Positions 15,671 to 24,312 of a stretch of DNA of 64,000 bases are shown piece by piece (the first letter of the stretch is position 1; each line of letters starts with the position of its first letter). The stretch is from positions 248,001-312,000 of the forward strand of contig NZ_BMUL01000010.1 of assembly GCF_014650175.1 (NCBI RefSeq). Direction: 5' to 3'. The notes under the pieces are model-generated. The model was not told where the DNA came from, did no database searches, and worked only from the letters and a program-made list of their open reading frames with translations. This DNA comes from Streptomyces termitum (GTDB lineage Bacteria; Actinomycetota; Actinomycetes; Streptomycetales; Streptomycetaceae). A program made the position numbers and the translations under genes.

Positions 15671-16375
15671 ATGACCGAGCTTCCGGCAGCCGGGGAACCC
15701 ACCCGGGTCTTCCTGGTGGACGATCACGAGGTCGTCCGCCGGGGACTGCGCGACCTGATCGACGACGAGCCCGACCTGCGGGTCGTCGGGGAGGCGTCCA
15801 CGGCCGGCCAGGCCCTGGCCCGGGGACCCGCGCTGCGCCCGGACGTGGCGGTCCTCGACGTACGGCTGCCCGACGGCGACGGGATCGCCGTGTGCCGGGA
15901 GCTGCGGTCCCGGATGCCGGGGCTGGCGTGCCTGATGCTGACCTCGTTCGACGACGAGGACGCGCTGCTCGACGCGATCATGGCCGGGGCGGCGGGGTAC
16001 GTCCTCAAGCAGATCAAGGGGTCCGACCTCGTGTCGGCGGTACGGACCGTGGCGACGGGCCAGTCGATGCTCGACCCGGCCACCACCGCCCGCCTGATGC
16101 GCTCGCTGCGGGCCCCGGAACCCGCCCCGCCGCCGGAGGACGCCCGGCTCACGGCACTGTCCGAGCGCGAGCGGTCGGTGCTGGAGCTGATCGGTGAGGG
16201 GCTCACCAACCGGCAGATCGCGAAGCGGCTCTACCTCTCGGAGAAGACGGTCAAGAACCACATCTCGCGGCTGCTCGGCAAGCTGGGGGTCGAACGGCGG
16301 GTGCAGGCGGCCGTGATCGCCGCCCAGGCCCACGAACACGAACACGGGCACGGGCACGCGGCGGAGGACGGTTAG
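15671..16375 (+). CDS. osdR: NarL-family response regulator, DevR/DosR/OsdR type
   Basis: The 234-residue regulator has a receiver domain (residues 12-128) with acidic residues Asp17/Asp18, phosphoacceptor Asp63 in VAVLDVRLP, and Lys in GYVLKQIKGSDLV. A LuxR-type HTH follows (about 163-225) with LSERERSVLELIGEGLTNRQ. Both parts closely follow mycobacterial DevR and Streptomyces OsdR, which control dormancy, hypoxia and redox-stress genes. The C-terminus carries a His-rich run (HEHEHGHGH) that could bind metal. AGGGG precedes the ATG. The neighbouring gene content (stress proteins, Hsp20, CBS, nitroreductase) supports the assignment. Its stop codon overlaps that of the partner kinase gene, which is transcribed towards it. 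Confidence 0.88.
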   Translation: MTELPAAGEPTRVFLVDDHEVVRRGLRDLIDDEPDLRVVGEASTAGQALARGPALRPDVAVLDVRLPDGDGIAVCRELRSRMPGLACLMLTSFDDEDALLDAIMAGAAGYVLKQIKGSDLVSAVRTVATGQSMLDPATTARLMRSLRAPEPAPPPEDARLTALSERERSVLELIGEGLTNRQIAKRLYLSEKTVKNHISRLLGKLGVERRVQAAVIAAQAHEHEHGHGHAAEDG

Positions 16376-18117
16376 CCGTTCGGTGTGTGGTCGGGGGGCA
16401 GGGGGACGCGCCAGGTGAGGAGGGTCCCCCCGCCGGGTCCGGGCGGGGAGCGGAGGACGAGGCGGCCGCCGAGGCGCTCGGCCCGCTCGGTGAGGTTGCG
16501 CAGTCCCCGGTCGACCCTCTCCGGCGGGAGGCCGACGCCGTCGTCCGTCACCTCCACCTCCAGGACCCCGTCGGCGGCGAGCACGGCGACCTGGGTGCGA
16601 CGGGCGCGGGCGTGCCGGGCGACGTTGGTGAGGGCCTCGCCGACGACGGCGACGGCGTCGTCGGCGATGCCGGGCGGCACGTCGGTGTCCAGCAGGCCCT
16701 CCATCCGCAGCGCGGGGGCGTGGCCCAGGACCGCGGCGGCCGCGTCGACGGCCGTGACGATCCGGCTCCTGAGGCGCGGCGCGGTGCCGGGGGTGTCGTG
16801 TTCGCGGAGGCCGAAGATGGTCGAGCGGATGATCTTGATGGTGGTGTCGAGGTCGTCGATCGCCCGGGTCAGCCGGTCCACCGCCTCGGGGTGCTCGACG
16901 AAGCGCCGGGCGCTCTGCAGGGTCATGCCGGTGGCGAAGAGGCGCTGGATCGCCAGGTCGTGCAGGTCGCGGGCGATCCGGTCGCGGTCCTCCAGCAGGA
17001 CGACCTGCTCCGCGTCGCGGCGGCGGTCGGCCAGTTCGAGCGCCAGGGCCGCCTGCCCGGCGAAACCCGGCAGGGCCGCGGTCTCGGCGTCCAGGAAGGG
17101 CGTGCGGCCGCTGTGCCGGGCGAGGATCAGGACGCCGCTGAGCCGCTCCTTGGTGCCCACGGTGACCGCCACGGCCGGGCCGAAGCCCTGCCACCGTTCG
17201 GGCTGGACGGTCACCCGCGCGTCGCTGGAGACGTCGGCCAGGGTGATCAGTCCGTCGGTCTCGGCGAGGGCGGCGGCCGCCAGGGTCCCCTCGCTGCTGG
17301 GCAGGACGACCCCGCGGTGCGTGCCGGCCCCGTCCCCGCGCGCCAGCGAGCCGCGCAGCTCGCCTCCGGGTCCGACCAGGTAGAAGGCGCCCATGTCCGC
17401 GTCGGCGATGTCCACCGCCTGCTCCAGCATCCCGTCCAGGACCTCCGCCTCCCCCGTGCCGGAGAGCAGGGCCCGGGTGAAGTCGGAGCTGGCGGCGAGC
17501 CAGCGCTGCCGCCGCCGCCCCTCCTCGTACAGCCGGGCGTTCTCGATCGCGACGCCGGCGGCGACGGCCAGCGTCGTCACGACGGCCTCGTCCTCGGCGT
17601 CGAAGTCGGCCCCGCCCCGCTTCTCGGTGAGGTAGAGGTTCCCGAAGACCTCGTCGCGCACCCGGATCGGCACGCCGAGGAAGGAGTGCATGGGCGGGTG
17701 GTGGGGCGGGAAGCCGTACGAGGCCGGGTGCTCGGACAGCTCGGTCAGCCGCAGCGGCTCGGGGCGGCGGATCAGCTCGCCGAGGATGCCGTGCCCCGAG
17801 GGCAGGTCCCCGATCCGCCCGCGCAGCTCGTCGTCGATCCCGATGGGGAGGAACGCGGACAACCGCCGGTCCTCGCCGACCACGCCCAGCGCACCGTACT
17901 CCGCGTCGACCAGCGAGACGGCGGCCTCCACGATGCTCTTCAGCACCGAGGGCAGGTCGAGCTCCCTGCCCACCGAGATGACGGCCTCCAGGAGGCCGGT
18001 GAGCCGGTCCCTGGTGCCGCGCACCTCGTCGATGCGCGCCTGGAGCTCGTCCAGCAGCTCGTCGAGCCGGAGGCGTGGCAGCCTGGTGCCCGCCGGCCCG
18101 GCGTCTTCCCGGTCCAT
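16372..18117 (-). CDS. osdK: GAF-domain sensor histidine kinase, DevS/DosT/OsdK type
   Basis: The 581-residue kinase has an N-terminal coiled coil (about 15-45), then GAF-A (about 55-200) and GAF-B (about 222-365). Next come HisKA_3 with DRDRIARDLHDLAIQRLF (probable phospho-His386) and an HATPase domain (about 480-575). There are no membrane helices. In GAF-A the stretch GFPPHHPPMHSFLGVP aligns with the mycobacterial DosS region that supplies the haem-ligating His, so oxygen, NO or redox sensing is plausible. It converges on the osdR gene: the two stop codons overlap at 16372-16375, so the pair is not an operon. GAF-B is less conserved. Confidence 0.88.
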   Translation of the reverse strand: MDREDAGPAGTRLPRLRLDELLDELQARIDEVRGTRDRLTGLLEAVISVGRELDLPSVLKSIVEAAVSLVDAEYGALGVVGEDRRLSAFLPIGIDDELRGRIGDLPSGHGILGELIRRPEPLRLTELSEHPASYGFPPHHPPMHSFLGVPIRVRDEVFGNLYLTEKRGGADFDAEDEAVVTTLAVAAGVAIENARLYEEGRRRQRWLAASSDFTRALLSGTGEAEVLDGMLEQAVDIADADMGAFYLVGPGGELRGSLARGDGAGTHRGVVLPSSEGTLAAAALAETDGLITLADVSSDARVTVQPERWQGFGPAVAVTVGTKERLSGVLILARHSGRTPFLDAETAALPGFAGQAALALELADRRRDAEQVVLLEDRDRIARDLHDLAIQRLFATGMTLQSARRFVEHPEAVDRLTRAIDDLDTTIKIIRSTIFGLREHDTPGTAPRLRSRIVTAVDAAAAVLGHAPALRMEGLLDTDVPPGIADDAVAVVGEALTNVARHARARRTQVAVLAADGVLEVEVTDDGVGLPPERVDRGLRNLTERAERLGGRLVLRSPPGPGGGTLLTWRVPLPPDHTPNG

Positions 18118-18255
18118 CAGCGCCTCCGGTCACGGCCGGAGGGCACGGCGTCCGCCGCACCCGCCTTCACCGTAGCCCGGCCCGCCCGTTCCCGCCGGGC
18201 CCGGCTGCGCTCCCCGGGGTCCGCCGAAGACGCCCGGCGGCTTCGCGGCCCGTGC

Positions 18256-19116
18256 TCACCGGGTGGGGACGGTGATCACGGGGCAGTGGGCGCGGTGCAG
18301 CAGGCCGTGGACGACGGAGCCGACGCGCATGCCGGTGTAGCCGCCCCGGCCCCGGCGGCCGACGACGACGGCCAGGGCGTGCTCGGCGGCCTCCGCCAGC
18401 AGCTCGACGGGCGAGCCGGTGAGCACCTCGTGGGTGAGGCGGACGTCGGGGTGCTTCTCCGCCCACCCGGCGGTGGCCTCCGCCAGAAGCCGGCGTTCGG
18501 CGTGGAAGAGGGCGTCCCCGGCACGCAGGGTGAAGACGGGCGGCTGCCAGACCGCGACGGCCCGCAGGTCGCAGCGCCTGAGGTCGGCCTCCTCGAAGGC
18601 GAAGGCGAGGGCCGACCGGGACGATTCGCTGCCGTCGACGCCGACGACGAGGTACGCCGGGTCCTGGGTGACGTGCTCGGCGTCGCCGACCACGACCACC
18701 GGGCAGCGGGCCCGGGCGGTGACCGGGACCACGAGGGAACCGGCGCTGAGGAACTCCTCGGTGCGGCTCAGGCGCCGGGAGCCGAGGACCACCATGGAGG
18801 CCCGCCGCGCCATGTCCGCCATCACGGCCGCCGGGAAGCCGTCGGCCGACTCGGCTCCGACCCGCACGTCCGGCTGCCGGTCCCCGACCAGGTCCACCGC
18901 CGCGCGCAGGGCGTCCTCGCCCTTCCGCACCAGGGCCTGGTGCCGGGGCGCGCCGTCGACGTGCCGGGTGTCGTGCGGGGGCGGTACGGCGACGACGAGG
19001 CGGAGGGCGAGCCCTCGGCGGTGGGCCTCGTCGGCCGCCCAGGCCAGGGCGAGGCGTCCCTCGCGGACGGGGTCGACGCCGACGACGATCTCTCGGTGTT
19101 CCTGGGTGGTGCTCAT
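18256..19116 (-). CDS. Universal stress protein, tandem UspA domains
   Basis: The 286-residue protein holds two UspA domains, about residues 8-144 and 151-284. The second keeps the ATP-binding pattern VVGRRGRGGYTGMRVGSV; the first has LGSRRLSRTEEFLSAGS. Tandem UspA proteins are core members of the DosR/OsdR dormancy regulon. It is transcribed divergently from the CBS-BON-nitroreductase gene, and a DevR-box-like palindrome lies 80 bp upstream of its ATG. It could also share a transcript with the kinase gene downstream, 138 bp away. Confidence 0.9.
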   Translation of the reverse strand: MSTTQEHREIVVGVDPVREGRLALAWAADEAHRRGLALRLVVAVPPPHDTRHVDGAPRHQALVRKGEDALRAAVDLVGDRQPDVRVGAESADGFPAAVMADMARRASMVVLGSRRLSRTEEFLSAGSLVVPVTARARCPVVVVGDAEHVTQDPAYLVVGVDGSESSRSALAFAFEEADLRRCDLRAVAVWQPPVFTLRAGDALFHAERRLLAEATAGWAEKHPDVRLTHEVLTGSPVELLAEAAEHALAVVVGRRGRGGYTGMRVGSVVHGLLHRAHCPVITVPTR

Positions 19117-19196
19117 GAGGTGCTCCCGTGTCCGGGTCCGTTCCTCGACTCTCGCACCCGGAGCCCGCAGGGGCGGGGGCCTCTGGGGGCACAGGT

Positions 19197-19211
19197 GGGA
19201 CCGAAAGTCCC
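19197..19211. promoter_or_regulatory. DevR/DosR-box-like inverted repeat
   Basis: GGGACCGAAAGTCCC, read on the other strand as GGGACTTTCGGTCCC, closely fits the mycobacterial DevR box (GGGACT then AGTCCC). It lies in the 233-bp divergent region between the stress-protein and CBS-BON-nitroreductase genes and could serve both. Confidence 0.55.
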
Positions 19212-19237
19212 GAGCGGCGGCGGGGCGGACGGTGACG

Positions 19238-19275
19238 GGGGCCCGACCGGGCCCCGGGATGGCCCGTTCGGCCCC
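19238..19275. promoter_or_regulatory. Two further GC-rich inverted repeats in the same promoter region
   Basis: GGGGCCCG and CGGGCCCC (19238-19245 and 19248-19255) form an 8-bp-arm palindrome. GGCCCGTTCGGCCCC (19261-19275) is a weaker DevR-box-like repeat. The second lies 75 bp before the CBS-BON-nitroreductase start. In DNA this GC-rich such repeats arise easily by chance. Confidence 0.3.
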
Positions 19276-19349
19276 TCGCCGACGCCCGCCCGCGCGGCGG
19301 ACGGTGGGGGCGCAGGGGCCCGCCCGCGGGCCCGGACGGGAGGACCTCG

Positions 19350-20984
19350 ATGAAGCGCCTCAAGGTCGGCGGCCTGATGACCGACGACGTGGTCTCCGTC
19401 CTCCCCGGCACGTCGTTCCGGGAGGTGGCGAAGCTCCTCGCCGAGCACGACATCAGCGGGCTGCCCGTCGTGGACCCCGACGACCGCGTCGTCGGCGTGG
19501 TCTCCGAGAGCGACCTCCTCGCCCGCCGGGCCCTCACCGCCCGGGAGGTGATGAGCGCTCCGGCCGTCACCGTGCACGCCGGTGAGGCGGCCGCGGACGC
19601 GGCGCGGCTCATGGTGCGTCGCGGGGTGGAGCGCCTTCCCGTGGTCGACGAGGAGGAACGGCTGGTGGGCATCGTCACCCGCCGGGATCTGCTCCGCGTG
19701 TTCCTCCGGCCGGACCACGAGATCGGGCGCCGCGTGCGGGAGGACGTCCTCGGGGGTGCCATGGACCTGCCGCCGGACGCGGTCCACGTGCACGTGCTTG
19801 ACGGTGTGGTCACGCTGACGGGCCGGGTCCTGCCGCGGAGCCGGGCGACGGCGCTGCTGCGGCTCGCCGAACGCGTGGAGGGCGTCGTCGCCGTCGTGGA
19901 CCGGCTGGCCGCCCGCGACGGCGCCCGCCCCGGTGCTCCGTCCCCCGCACGGCCCGCCGCCTTCCTGAACGACCGCCGCACCGCACAGACAGGATGCGCC
20001 ATGCCCTCCCCCGTTCCCTCCCGCTCCCTCGTCTCCTCCCTGGTCGGCGACGCCGTCACGGCCCCGTCGATGCACAACGCCCAGCCCTGGCGGTTCGTCC
20101 TCCGGGAGGCGTCCGGCGTCCTCGAACTGCACGGCGACCCGTCCCGGGCCATGCCCCGCCAGGACCCCGACCACCGGGCCCTCCACATCGGCTGCGGCGC
20201 CGCCCTGTTCGGCCTGCGGGTGGCCGCCGCGCACCGGGGGCTGTGCCCGGTGGTCCGGCCGCTGCCCTCGCCCGACGACCCGTGGCACCTCGCCGACGTC
20301 CGCTTCGACGGCTCCGGGGAGGCGGACGAGGAGCTGGACGCCCTGCATCCCGCCCTGGCCCGCCGGCACACCAGCCGCTTCCCCTTCAGCGAGGAGCGGG
20401 TCCCCGCCGAGCTGTTCGACGGCCTGAGCGCCGCCGCGCTCCTGGAGGGCTGCCGCCTGACCGTCCCCGGCGACTGGCACGCCGACACCGTGATGGGCCT
20501 CGTCCACGCCTCCGCGCTGTACGAGGCCGCCGACGAGGCGGTACGCGCCGAGATCGCCGCCTGGACGCGCAGGGGCACGGCCGGTGAATCGGCCGACGGC
20601 GTCCCCGCCTACGCCTTCGGACCCCGGCAGTACGACGTGACCGCGCCCGTCCGGGACTTCGGCGCCCCGGGCGGGGCGGCCGGGCGGCCCTCGGAACGCT
20701 TCGAGAGGACGCCGCAGATCGCCCTGCTCGGCACCGCCGACGACACTCCGGAGGCATGGCTGCGGGCGGGGCAGGCGATGCACCGGGTGCTGCTCCGGGC
20801 CACCCTCGACGGGCTGGCCGCCTCCCTCATGTCGCAGCCCCTCGAATGGCCGGAGCTGCGTTTCGACGCGCGGGACCCCCTCTCGGCGGTCGGCTACGTC
20901 CACATGGTGTTCCGCCTGGGGTACGGGCCGGCGGGCCGGCCGACTCCCCGCCGTCCCGTCTCCGAGGTGCTCGTCCTCGCCTGA
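19350..20984 (+). CDS. CBS-BON protein fused to an Acg-type nitroreductase
   Basis: One uninterrupted 544-codon frame joins two proteins that are normally separate. Residues 1-120 are two CBS domains (MTDDVVSVLPGTSFREVAKL and VMSAPAVTVHAGEAAADAAR), and about 127-188 is a BON domain. After a Pro/Ala linker, Met218 (base 20001) begins an FMN nitroreductase-like domain of the Acg family (Rv2032/Rv3131 type) with APSMHNAQPWRF. An AGGA 7-10 bp before this Met resembles a ribosome binding site, so the join may be a former intergenic region that lost its stop, or the frame may still be read from both starts. GGGAGGACC precedes the first ATG. DosR-box-like repeats lie upstream. Confidence 0.8.
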   Translation: MKRLKVGGLMTDDVVSVLPGTSFREVAKLLAEHDISGLPVVDPDDRVVGVVSESDLLARRALTAREVMSAPAVTVHAGEAAADAARLMVRRGVERLPVVDEEERLVGIVTRRDLLRVFLRPDHEIGRRVREDVLGGAMDLPPDAVHVHVLDGVVTLTGRVLPRSRATALLRLAERVEGVVAVVDRLAARDGARPGAPSPARPAAFLNDRRTAQTGCAMPSPVPSRSLVSSLVGDAVTAPSMHNAQPWRFVLREASGVLELHGDPSRAMPRQDPDHRALHIGCGAALFGLRVAAAHRGLCPVVRPLPSPDDPWHLADVRFDGSGEADEELDALHPALARRHTSRFPFSEERVPAELFDGLSAAALLEGCRLTVPGDWHADTVMGLVHASALYEAADEAVRAEIAAWTRRGTAGESADGVPAYAFGPRQYDVTAPVRDFGAPGGAAGRPSERFERTPQIALLGTADDTPEAWLRAGQAMHRVLLRATLDGLAASLMSQPLEWPELRFDARDPLSAVGYVHMVFRLGYGPAGRPTPRRPVSEVLVLA

Positions 20985-21000
20985 CCGCGCCTTCCCCGCA

Positions 21001-21040
21001 CGGCCGCCCCGCGTCACCCGGAGGCGGCGCGGGGCGGCCG
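21001..21040. terminator. Bidirectional terminator between convergent genes
   Basis: The 13-base arm 21001-21013 (CGGCCGCCCCGCG) pairs perfectly with 21028-21040 around a 14-base loop. It sits between the fusion-gene stop and the alcohol dehydrogenase stop. Confidence 0.75.
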
Positions 21041-21045
21041 ACCGG

Positions 21046-22113
21046 TCATCCCGCCGCCTGGACGGCCGTGTGCCGCGGGTCGCCGAGCGCGACCTTGATC
21101 GCCCCGGTCTCGGCGGCGCGGCCGAAGACGTCGTACGCCTCCTCCATCTGCCCGAGTGCGAAGCGGTGGGTGACCAGTCCGGCGGTGGGGAGCCGGCCGG
21201 CGACCACCAGGCGGAGCAGCATCGGGGTGGAGAAGGTGTCGACGAGGCCGGTGGTGAGGGTGACGTCCTTGCTCCACAGCTCTTCGAGGTGGAGGGCGGC
21301 GGGCTTGCCGTGGACGCCGATGTTGGCGACGTGGCCGCCGGGGCGGACCATGCGGACGCACGCCTCGAAGCTCTCCGGGACGCCCACGGCCTCCATGACG
21401 ACGTCGGCGCCGAGACCGTCGGTCAGGTCGGCGACGAGCTGCTCCGGCCCTTCGCCGGCGGCCACGGTGGCGTCCGCGCCGAGCCGGCGGGCGGCCTGGA
21501 GGCGGGATTCGGCGAGGTCGGTCGCGACGATCAGCCCGGGGCTGTGGAGGCGGGCCGTGAGGATCGCGGCGAGGCCGATGGGCCCGGCGCCGACCACGAC
21601 GACCGTGTCGCCGGGCCGGACGGCGCCGTTGAGGACGCCGACCTCGTAGGCGGTGGGGAAGATGTCGGCGAGGAGCACGGCGTCGAAGCTGTCGACGCCG
21701 CTGGGCACCGGATGGACGGAGAGATCGGCGAAGGGCACCCGTACGTACTCCGCCTGGGTGCCGTCGATCAGGTGGCCCAGTACCCAGCCGCCCCCGCCCC
21801 GGCACTGCCCGTACCGCCGCTCGCGGCAGGGGGCGCAGCGCCCGCAGGAAGAGACGCAGGAGACCAGGACCCGGTCGCCGGGGCGCACCGTCCGCACGTC
21901 GCCGCCGGTCTCCACCACCGTGCCGACCGCCTCGTGGCCCAGGACACGGCCGGGCTCGACCTCGGGCACGTCCCCCTTGACGATGTGCAGGTCGGTGCCG
22001 CAGAGGGTGACGGCGTCGACGCGGACGATCGCGTCGCCGGCGTCCACGATCGCGGGGTCGGGCACCTCCCGCCACGCGGTCCGGCCCGTTCCCTCGAACA
22101 CGAGAGCCTTCAT
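21046..22113 (-). CDS. Zinc-dependent alcohol dehydrogenase
   Basis: The 355-residue medium-chain dehydrogenase has the catalytic zinc ligands Cys (TLCGTDLH, near residue 38) and His (LGHEAVG, near 60). The four-Cys structural zinc loop is SCGRCAPCRERRYGQC near 88-104. The Rossmann motif VVVVGAGPIGLAAI lies near 172-185, followed by an Asp in ATDLAES that favours NAD. Genes of this type sit in the dormancy cluster of S. coelicolor, where they may recycle NADH under oxygen limitation. It is divergent from the MBL-fold gene with 197 bp between them, containing a DevR-box-like repeat. Confidence 0.9.
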   Translation of the reverse strand: MKALVFEGTGRTAWREVPDPAIVDAGDAIVRVDAVTLCGTDLHIVKGDVPEVEPGRVLGHEAVGTVVETGGDVRTVRPGDRVLVSCVSSCGRCAPCRERRYGQCRGGGGWVLGHLIDGTQAEYVRVPFADLSVHPVPSGVDSFDAVLLADIFPTAYEVGVLNGAVRPGDTVVVVGAGPIGLAAILTARLHSPGLIVATDLAESRLQAARRLGADATVAAGEGPEQLVADLTDGLGADVVMEAVGVPESFEACVRMVRPGGHVANIGVHGKPAALHLEELWSKDVTLTTGLVDTFSTPMLLRLVVAGRLPTAGLVTHRFALGQMEEAYDVFGRAAETGAIKVALGDPRHTAVQAAG

Positions 22114-22196
22114 GACGACCGCCTTCCCGGAAGCTCCGCGGGGCTGCTCCCGCGGATCCCACCGTCAGGCTCGCCCCGCGCCCCGCCCGCGCGCAT

Positions 22197-22210
22197 GGGC
22201 CGGTCGGCCC
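22197..22210. promoter_or_regulatory. DevR-box-like inverted repeat (GGGCC-N4-GGCCC)
   Basis: GGGCCGGTCGGCCC lies between the divergent alcohol dehydrogenase and MBL-hydrolase genes, 84 bp and 101 bp from their start codons. It keeps the GGGNC/GNCCC arms of the repeat at 19197 but with a 4-base centre. It is GC-only and so less distinctive. Confidence 0.35.
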
Positions 22211-22310
22211 CCGGCCGGGCCCCCTCGGTCCCCTGGCACACCGCGCCGGACCGCGCGAGGGTGGAAGCGGACCGGTGCGGCCGGCCCCTGTCGCACAGAA
22301 GGGTCCTCCC

Positions 22311-23738
22311 ATGTCCGAGACAGCGGCGCACGTCCCCCCTCCGGCACCGCGCCCCGCCCTGCTCAGTTTCCTGGGCGGCGTGGGAACGGTCACCGGCAGC
22401 AAGTTCCTGGTCGAGAGCGATCATGCCCGGATCCTCCTCGACTGCGGCCTCTTCCAGGGGTTCGCGAAACTGCGCAGACGCAACTGGGACCGCTTCGCCC
22501 GCGACGCGGCCGATGTCCGCGCCGTGGTCGTCACCCACGCCCACCTGGACCACTGCGGCTACCTGCCGCGGCTGGTCCGGCAGGGCTTCCGCGGTCCGAT
22601 CCTCGCCACCCCGGCCACGGCCCGGCTCGCCGGCATCGTGCTGCGGGACAGCGCCCGCCTCCAGATGGAGGCGGCCCGCCACGCCGACGAACACGGCTGG
22701 TCCAAGCACCGCCCGGCGAAACCGCTCTACGACGAGGCCGACGTGGAGCGGACGCTGTCCTTCTTCGACCCCGTCCCCGTCGGAGCGGACGTGGAGATCA
22801 TGTCCGGCACCCGGCTCACCCTCCACCACGGCGGCCACATCCTCGGCTCGGCCTGGGCCCGCCTCACCCTGGAGGACGGCCACACCCTGGCCGTCTCCGG
22901 CGACCTGGGACGCCCCGGGCACCCTCTGCTGCTGCCGCCCGAGCCGTTCTCCGGCGCCGACGTGCTGCTGGTGGAGTCCACCTACGGCGACCGCCGCCAC
23001 GACCAGGAGTCCGCCCGCTCGGAGTTCGCCGCCGTGATCGGGAGGACCCTCGCGCGCGGCGGCACCGTCGTGGTCCCGGCCTTCGCGATCGACCGCACCG
23101 AGGTCGTCCTGCACGAGTTGACCCGGCTGCGCGAGACGGGTGTCCTGCCCCGCTCGGTGCCCGTCTACGTCGACAGTCCCATGGCGCTGGCCGCGCTCGA
23201 CGTCTACCGCGACGCCGTGCGCGAGCGCTCCCCCGAACTGCGCCCCGAGATCCTCGCCCGGGGCGAGGCCGCGCTGAGCCCCGCCCCGTTCCTCGCCGCC
23301 CGGACCGTCCAGGAGTCCATCGACATCAACCACGCGCACGGCCCCGCCGTCATCGTCTCCTCCGCCGGCATGGCCACCGGAGGCCGCGTCCTGCACCACC
23401 TGCGCCGCCTCCTGCCGGACCCGCGCAACACCGTCGTGGTGGTCGGCTTCGCCGCCGCCGGCACCCGCGCCCGGGACCTCGTCGACGGGGCCCGCACGCT
23501 GAAGATGTTCGGCGAGTACGTCCCCGTACGGGCCGAGGTCGCCGACGTGCCGTACTTCTCCGCCCACGCCGACGCCGATCAGATCCTCGACTGGCTCCGG
23601 GACGCGCCCGCCCCGCACACCGCCTACGTGGTGCACGGCGAACCGGCCGCCTCCGAGACGCTGCGCGACCGCCTCGACCGCGAACTGGGCTGGACGGCCG
23701 TCGTGCCCCGCTCCGGCGAGACCGTCCTGGTCCGCTGA
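22311..23738 (+). CDS. MBL-fold beta-CASP hydrolase (RNA-processing type)
   Basis: The 475-residue protein has the metallo-beta-lactamase motif THAHLDHCG (about residues 72-80), SGDLGRPG, and the beta-CASP region with YVDSPMA. The C-terminal RMMBL part has FSAHADADQILDW and VVHGEPAASETL. This is the bacterial CPSF/YSH1-like family, zinc-dependent and expected to cut RNA; the cytosolic substrate is unknown. The ATG at 22311 is preceded by AGAAGGG; an upstream in-frame ATG at 22275 has no such site. Family members are regular residents of actinobacterial dormancy clusters. The CBS gene follows 94 bp downstream on the same strand. Confidence 0.88.
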   Translation: MSETAAHVPPPAPRPALLSFLGGVGTVTGSKFLVESDHARILLDCGLFQGFAKLRRRNWDRFARDAADVRAVVVTHAHLDHCGYLPRLVRQGFRGPILATPATARLAGIVLRDSARLQMEAARHADEHGWSKHRPAKPLYDEADVERTLSFFDPVPVGADVEIMSGTRLTLHHGGHILGSAWARLTLEDGHTLAVSGDLGRPGHPLLLPPEPFSGADVLLVESTYGDRRHDQESARSEFAAVIGRTLARGGTVVVPAFAIDRTEVVLHELTRLRETGVLPRSVPVYVDSPMALAALDVYRDAVRERSPELRPEILARGEAALSPAPFLAARTVQESIDINHAHGPAVIVSSAGMATGGRVLHHLRRLLPDPRNTVVVVGFAAAGTRARDLVDGARTLKMFGEYVPVRAEVADVPYFSAHADADQILDWLRDAPAPHTAYVVHGEPAASETLRDRLDRELGWTAVVPRSGETVLVR

Positions 23739-23832
23739 GGCGATCCCTTCGGCCCCTCGGCGGAACCCGCGCGGCCCCTGCCGTCCGGCGCGGTCCCCGC
23801 GGGACGCTGGGCGGAGAGGGCTGGAGGACACC

Positions 23833-24276
23833 ATGACCACACGCTCGTCCACCGTCGCCGACGTGATGACGAAGAAGGTCATCGCCGTACGGCCCGACAC
23901 CCCGTTCAAGGAGATCGTCGCCGCGATGGAACGCTGGAAGGTGACCGCCCTGCCCGTCCTGGAGGGCGAGGGCCGCGTCGTCGGTGTCGTGTCCGAGGCG
24001 GACCTGCTGCTCAAGGAGGAGTTCCGCGACCACCGCCTCGGCATGCTCGAACAGCTGCGGCGGCACGACGCCACCGCGAAGGCGGGATCCGGCCGGGCCG
24101 CCGAGCTGATGACGGCCCCGGCCGTCACCGTCGGCCCCGGTACGTCCCTGCCGCGAGCCGCCCGTCTCATGGCCACCCGCCGGGTGAAACGACTCCCGGT
24201 CGCGGAGCGCCTGGCCCGGGCTGTCGAGGGCGTGGTGGACGTACGCTGCGCCCTCACCCTCGCCGCCGGGGCGTGA
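23833..24276 (+). CDS. CBS-domain protein with internal deletion of CBS2/BON
   Basis: The 147-residue protein begins as a normal CBS-BON protein: CBS1 (about 5-60, VADVMTKKVIAVRPDTPFKE) and the start of CBS2 (LMTAPAVTVGPGTSL, about 92-117). Right after VKRLPV it jumps to AERLARAVEGVVDVRCALT, which is the C-terminal end of a BON domain. The intact paralogue at 61994 has about 65 more residues between these points. The frame is preserved, so this looks like an in-frame deletion, and the product may have a half CBS2. GGAGGACACC precedes the ATG. It probably follows the MBL gene in one transcript and converges on hsp20. Confidence 0.75.
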   Translation: MTTRSSTVADVMTKKVIAVRPDTPFKEIVAAMERWKVTALPVLEGEGRVVGVVSEADLLLKEEFRDHRLGMLEQLRRHDATAKAGSGRAAELMTAPAVTVGPGTSLPRAARLMATRRVKRLPVAERLARAVEGVVDVRCALTLAAGA

Positions 24277-24312
24277 CCGGGCCGGTGACGCCCCGTCCGA
24301 CGGCTTCCCGGG

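Noticed and set aside
16372..16375. Sequencing error at the regulator/kinase joint
   Set aside because: Both proteins end at family-typical places, so the overlapping stops look genuine.
12077..18160. A 2027-codon open frame on the minus strand
   Set aside because: It is antisense to icmF and the response regulator gene and its translation is low-complexity; long antisense frames are normal in DNA with this GC content.
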